From positions 1-7,682 of the forward strand of contig JAQUNY010000074.1 in assembly GCA_028717405.1 (NCBI GenBank): a stretch of DNA of 7,682 nucleotides. Direction: 5' to 3'. This DNA is from Eubacteriales bacterium (GTDB lineage Bacteria > Bacillota > Clostridia > JAQUNY01). Shown one piece after another: positions 5,512-7,682 of this stretch (the first letter of the stretch is position 1; each line of letters starts with the position of its first letter). Both the position numbers and the translations under genes were made by a program. A model generated the notes under the pieces. The model worked only from the letters and a program-made list of their open reading frames with translations. It was not told the origin of the DNA and ran no database searches.

Positions 5512-6861
5512 ATGGGTAGACTTTTTGGAACTGATGGGGTCAGAGGTGTTGCGAATACTGAACTAACACCGGAACTGGCTTTTAAAATCGGGCAGGCCGG
5601 GGCGTATGTGCTGACCGAGGAGGCCCACGCGCGGCCGAAAATTATTATCGGCAAGGATACAAGGATCTCCGGAGACATGCTTGAAGCCGCACTGATAGCC
5701 GGAATATGCTCGACCGGAGCTCAGGCGGTGTCGCTTGGAGTTATCCCTACGCCTGCGATAGCATACCTTACTGTCAAATATGGAGCAGATGCGGGAATAG
5801 TAATTTCGGCATCACATAATCCCAGTGAATATAACGGGATCAAGTATTTTAATCGAAGCGGATATAAGCTCAGGGATGAGATAGAGGAAAGAATAGAGAA
5901 AATCATACTTGATGGGATAGAAAAGGTACCGGCAGTTTCCGGAGACAAGGTGGGGAGATGGACCGGCGAAACCCATGCGCCGGATGATTATGTCGACTTT
6001 GCAAAGAAGACTATCGATATAAACCTCAAGGGCATGAAAATAGCTGTGGATTGCGCAAACGGCGCATCTTCAGTGACTGCGCCAAGGGCATTGAACGAGC
6101 TTGGAGCTGAAGTCCTTGTAATCAACGATAAACCCGATGGTGTCAACATAAATCTGGGCTGTGGTTCGACGCACATGGAAGGCCTCATGAAATTTACAGC
6201 CGAATCCGGCGCGGACATAGGGCTTGCGTTTGACGGCGATGCCGACAGGGTGCTTATATCCGATGAAAACGGCAATTATATCGACGGCGACCAGATCATG
6301 GCGGTGTGTGCGCTCCGGCTTATGGAGGAAGAGAAGCTCAGCAATAACACTCTTGTTGCGACGGTGATGAGTAACTCGGCCTTGTCAATAATGACTGAAA
6401 AGAACGGCATAAAAATGCTTAGGACAAAGGTGGGCGACAGGTATGTACTCGAGGAGATGCTCAAGGGAGGCTACACGATAGGCGGAGAGCAGTCCGGACA
6501 TGTGATATTCCTTAACCACAATACCACCGGCGACGGCCTGATAACAGCGCTGCAGTTCATTTCGGCAATGAGAAAGACAGGCAGGAAAGCGTCGGATCTG
6601 GCCTCCGTGGTTAAAGCTTTGCCGCAGGTCCTTGTAAACGCAAAAGCGGGCAATGATAAAAAAAACACATATCTTGACCATGAAGAAATCAGAAATGAGA
6701 TCAGGAGCCTTGAGGATTCACTCGAAGGGAAAGGAAGGGTGCTGATAAGGGTTTCGGGCACCGAGCCGCTTGTCAGGGTCATGCTTGAAGGCGAGGACAT
6801 CGAGTACCTGAATAAAAGAGCCCGGGCACTTGCGGAGTTGATAGAAACAAAACTTGGTTAA
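5512..6861 (+). CDS. glmM: Phosphoglucosamine mutase
   Basis: 449 residues, full length for the family. GlmM converts glucosamine-6-phosphate to glucosamine-1-phosphate, the step before UDP-GlcNAc and so needed for peptidoglycan. The start LFGTDGVRG at 4-12 is diagnostic. The active-site loop ISASHNP places the phosphoserine at S101; the Mg-binding loop DGDADR is at 241-246; the sugar-binding GEQSGH is at 325-330; and the phosphate-binding loop RVSGTEPLVRVM is at 413-424. All key residues are intact. The ATG at 5512 follows AAAGGAAG (5497-5504) at seven bases. It acts in the cytosol as a phosphoenzyme. Unlike many Bacillota it is not preceded by cdaA/ybbR-type genes; a 394-base repeat element lies directly upstream instead, and nagB follows on the same strand after 157 bases without an evident terminator. 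Confidence 0.98.
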   Translation: MGRLFGTDGVRGVANTELTPELAFKIGQAGAYVLTEEAHARPKIIIGKDTRISGDMLEAALIAGICSTGAQAVSLGVIPTPAIAYLTVKYGADAGIVISASHNPSEYNGIKYFNRSGYKLRDEIEERIEKIILDGIEKVPAVSGDKVGRWTGETHAPDDYVDFAKKTIDINLKGMKIAVDCANGASSVTAPRALNELGAEVLVINDKPDGVNINLGCGSTHMEGLMKFTAESGADIGLAFDGDADRVLISDENGNYIDGDQIMAVCALRLMEEEKLSNNTLVATVMSNSALSIMTEKNGIKMLRTKVGDRYVLEEMLKGGYTIGGEQSGHVIFLNHNTTGDGLITALQFISAMRKTGRKASDLASVVKALPQVLVNAKAGNDKKNTYLDHEEIRNEIRSLEDSLEGKGRVLIRVSGTEPLVRVMLEGEDIEYLNKRARALAELIETKLG

Positions 6862-6874
6862 TGTGCCGTTTACC

Positions 6875-6918
6875 CGTGATACATTCAATCGTGATACATT
6901 AATCGTGATATATTTAAT
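6875..6918 (+). repeat. Three tandem 14-15-base repeats upstream of nagB
   Basis: CGTGATACATTCAAT (6875-6889), CGTGATACATTAAT (6890-6903) and CGTGATATATTTAAT (6904-6918) follow one another without spacers, beginning 14 bases after the glmM stop. The period is about one and a half helical turns. They could be an iterated protein-binding site or simply slippage products. Confidence 0.75.
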
Positions 6919-6920
6919 AT

Positions 6921-6948
6921 AGAACACATAATACAGAACATATAATAT
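6921..6948 (+). repeat. Two tandem 14-base AT-rich repeats upstream of nagB
   Basis: AGAACACATAATAC (6921-6934) is followed directly by AGAACATATAATAT (6935-6948), and a decayed AAAACATAAGAC (6949-6960) may be a third. The second unit contains a perfect TATAAT (6941-6946) that could act as a -10 for nagB, though no good -35 lies at 16-18 bases. Confidence 0.5.
6941..6946 (+). promoter_or_regulatory. Possible -10 element for nagB
   Basis: TATAAT matches consensus, and the start would fall near 6953, about 65 bases before the nagB ATG. The region around is very AT-rich, so this hexamer can occur by chance, and no matching -35 is seen. Co-transcription from glmM is an equal possibility. Confidence 0.25.
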
Positions 6949-6959
6949 AAAACATAAGA

Positions 6960-6972
6960 CAGGGTGCATATC
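6960..6972 (+). promoter_or_regulatory. Shared upstream box, copy 2 (before nagB)
   Basis: CAGGGTGCATATC, identical to 3260-3272, lies 46 bases before the nagB ATG, inside the AT-rich spacer. It is preceded by TAAGA, so TAAGACAGGG here (6955-6964) also equals the first ten bases of the foldback repeat unit including its flanking T. It could be a decayed repeat end as well as a regulatory box. Confidence 0.35.
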
Positions 6973-7018
6973 GGCGGAATAAATACAGGCAGAGCAGAAT
7001 TAAGGGGAGATAAATAAA

Positions 7019-7682
7019 ATGGATATCATCATCAGGGAAACATACAGCGAAATCAGCATTTATGCGGCAGAAATCATCGCAGGATTTATAAAATCAGGCG
7101 GAAAATCAGGGAAGGGATGTGTACTTGGCCTTGCTACAGGGAGTACACCTATAGGGACTTACAGAGAACTGGTAAGGATGCACAGGGAGGAAGGGCTTGA
7201 TTTCTCAGGAGTTAAGACATTTAACCTGGATGAGTACCTCGGACTCGGCAAAGATATGTCCAAGCCCTACAAGCTTGACCAGAGCTATGCAAGATTCATG
7301 TATGAAGAATTATTCCGTCATGTGAACATAAAAGAAGAGAACGTGCTTGTGCCTGACGGTCTTGCCGCTGATCCGGATGAGTACTGCCGCCGTTATGAGG
7401 AACAAATCGTAAAGGCAGGCGGCATCGACATTCAGGTACTGGGACTTGGTCGTGACGGACACTGGGGATTCAACGAGCCCGGATCATCGCTTGCATCAAG
7501 GACAAGAGTACAGGCGCTCACAGAGGAAACACTCGATGATAATTATGAAAGCTTCTATAAGGTAACAGGAGCCTCAAGAGAGGATATGCCTGGATTTGCC
7601 ATCACCATGGGCATCGGCACGATACTTGAAGCAAGAAACGCAATTATGCTCGTGAGCGGAAAAAAGAAAGCAGAGGTACTGG
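7019..7682 (+). CDS. nagB: Glucosamine-6-phosphate deaminase, 3' end beyond the window
   Basis: An open frame of 221 codons runs to the right edge; the family is about 240-270 residues, so roughly the last sixth is missing. The enzyme converts glucosamine-6-phosphate to fructose-6-phosphate and ammonia in the cytosol, the entry of amino sugars to glycolysis. Recognisable parts: GLATGSTPIGTY at 37-48 (phosphate loop), FNLDEYLGL at 68-76 with catalytic D71, and GLGRDGHWGFNEPGSSLASR at 142-161 holding D146, H148 and E153, followed by the RTRV run. Trp149 stands where Ile is more common. The ATG at 7019 has AAGGGGAG (7002-7009) nine bases upstream. It follows glmM on the same strand. Loss of the 3' end is due to the window, not a visible mutation. 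Confidence 0.96.
   Translation, partial: MDIIIRETYSEISIYAAEIIAGFIKSGGKSGKGCVLGLATGSTPIGTYRELVRMHREEGLDFSGVKTFNLDEYLGLGKDMSKPYKLDQSYARFMYEELFRHVNIKEENVLVPDGLAADPDEYCRRYEEQIVKAGGIDIQVLGLGRDGHWGFNEPGSSLASRTRVQALTEETLDDNYESFYKVTGASREDMPGFAITMGIGTILEARNAIMLVSGKKKAEVL

Noticed and set aside
6862..7018. glmS ribozyme or other riboswitch before nagB
   Set aside because: The spacer is AT-rich with short tandem repeats. I see none of the conserved helices or core of the glmS ribozyme, and the downstream gene is nagB, not glmS.

Overview
The window reads as chromosomal DNA of a low-to-mid GC anaerobic Bacillota, most likely a clostridial lineage. This is inferred from the strong AGGAGG-type ribosome sites, heavy use of AGG/AGA and ATA codons, the BcrA/ABC-2 type exporter pair, and the family resemblance of GlmM and NagB. 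No RNA gene, phage gene, transposase or CRISPR array is visible.

Layout. Bases 2-157 are the end of a NitT/TauT-type ABC permease that runs in from the left. Bases 286-3135 are a leftward group: an aldo/keto reductase of the YghZ (L-glyceraldehyde-3-phosphate reductase) type, then an ABC-2 exporter ATPase and its six-helix permease, the last two overlapping by 20 bases. A 166-base divergent spacer (3136-3301) carries two almost back-to-back promoters. Bases 3302-4969 encode a formylglycine-type sulfatase with no signal peptide and with unusual hydrophilic insertions. Bases 4970-5511 hold a 394-base foldback element made of seven copies of a 25-base repeat: three in one orientation on the left and four inverted on the right, ending in 27-base perfect inverted termini. 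Then follow glmM (5512-6861), an AT-rich spacer with two families of short tandem repeats (6862-7018), and the first 221 codons of nagB, which runs off the right edge.

How the genes fit together. GlmM and NagB act on the same metabolite: GlmM commits glucosamine-6-phosphate to cell wall synthesis, and NagB returns it to glycolysis. The sulfatase could feed desulfated sugars into the same pool, and it shares a 13-base box with nagB upstream of its start. That link is inference. The exporter and the aldo/keto reductase have no clear functional tie to the sugar genes.

Most unusual items: the foldback repeat element in the glmM leader, the shared upstream box, the repetitive insertion inside the sulfatase, and a seven-G tract at which loss of one G would fuse the exporter ATPase to its permease. 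No complete new system is evident; the repeat element is the best candidate for something worth following.
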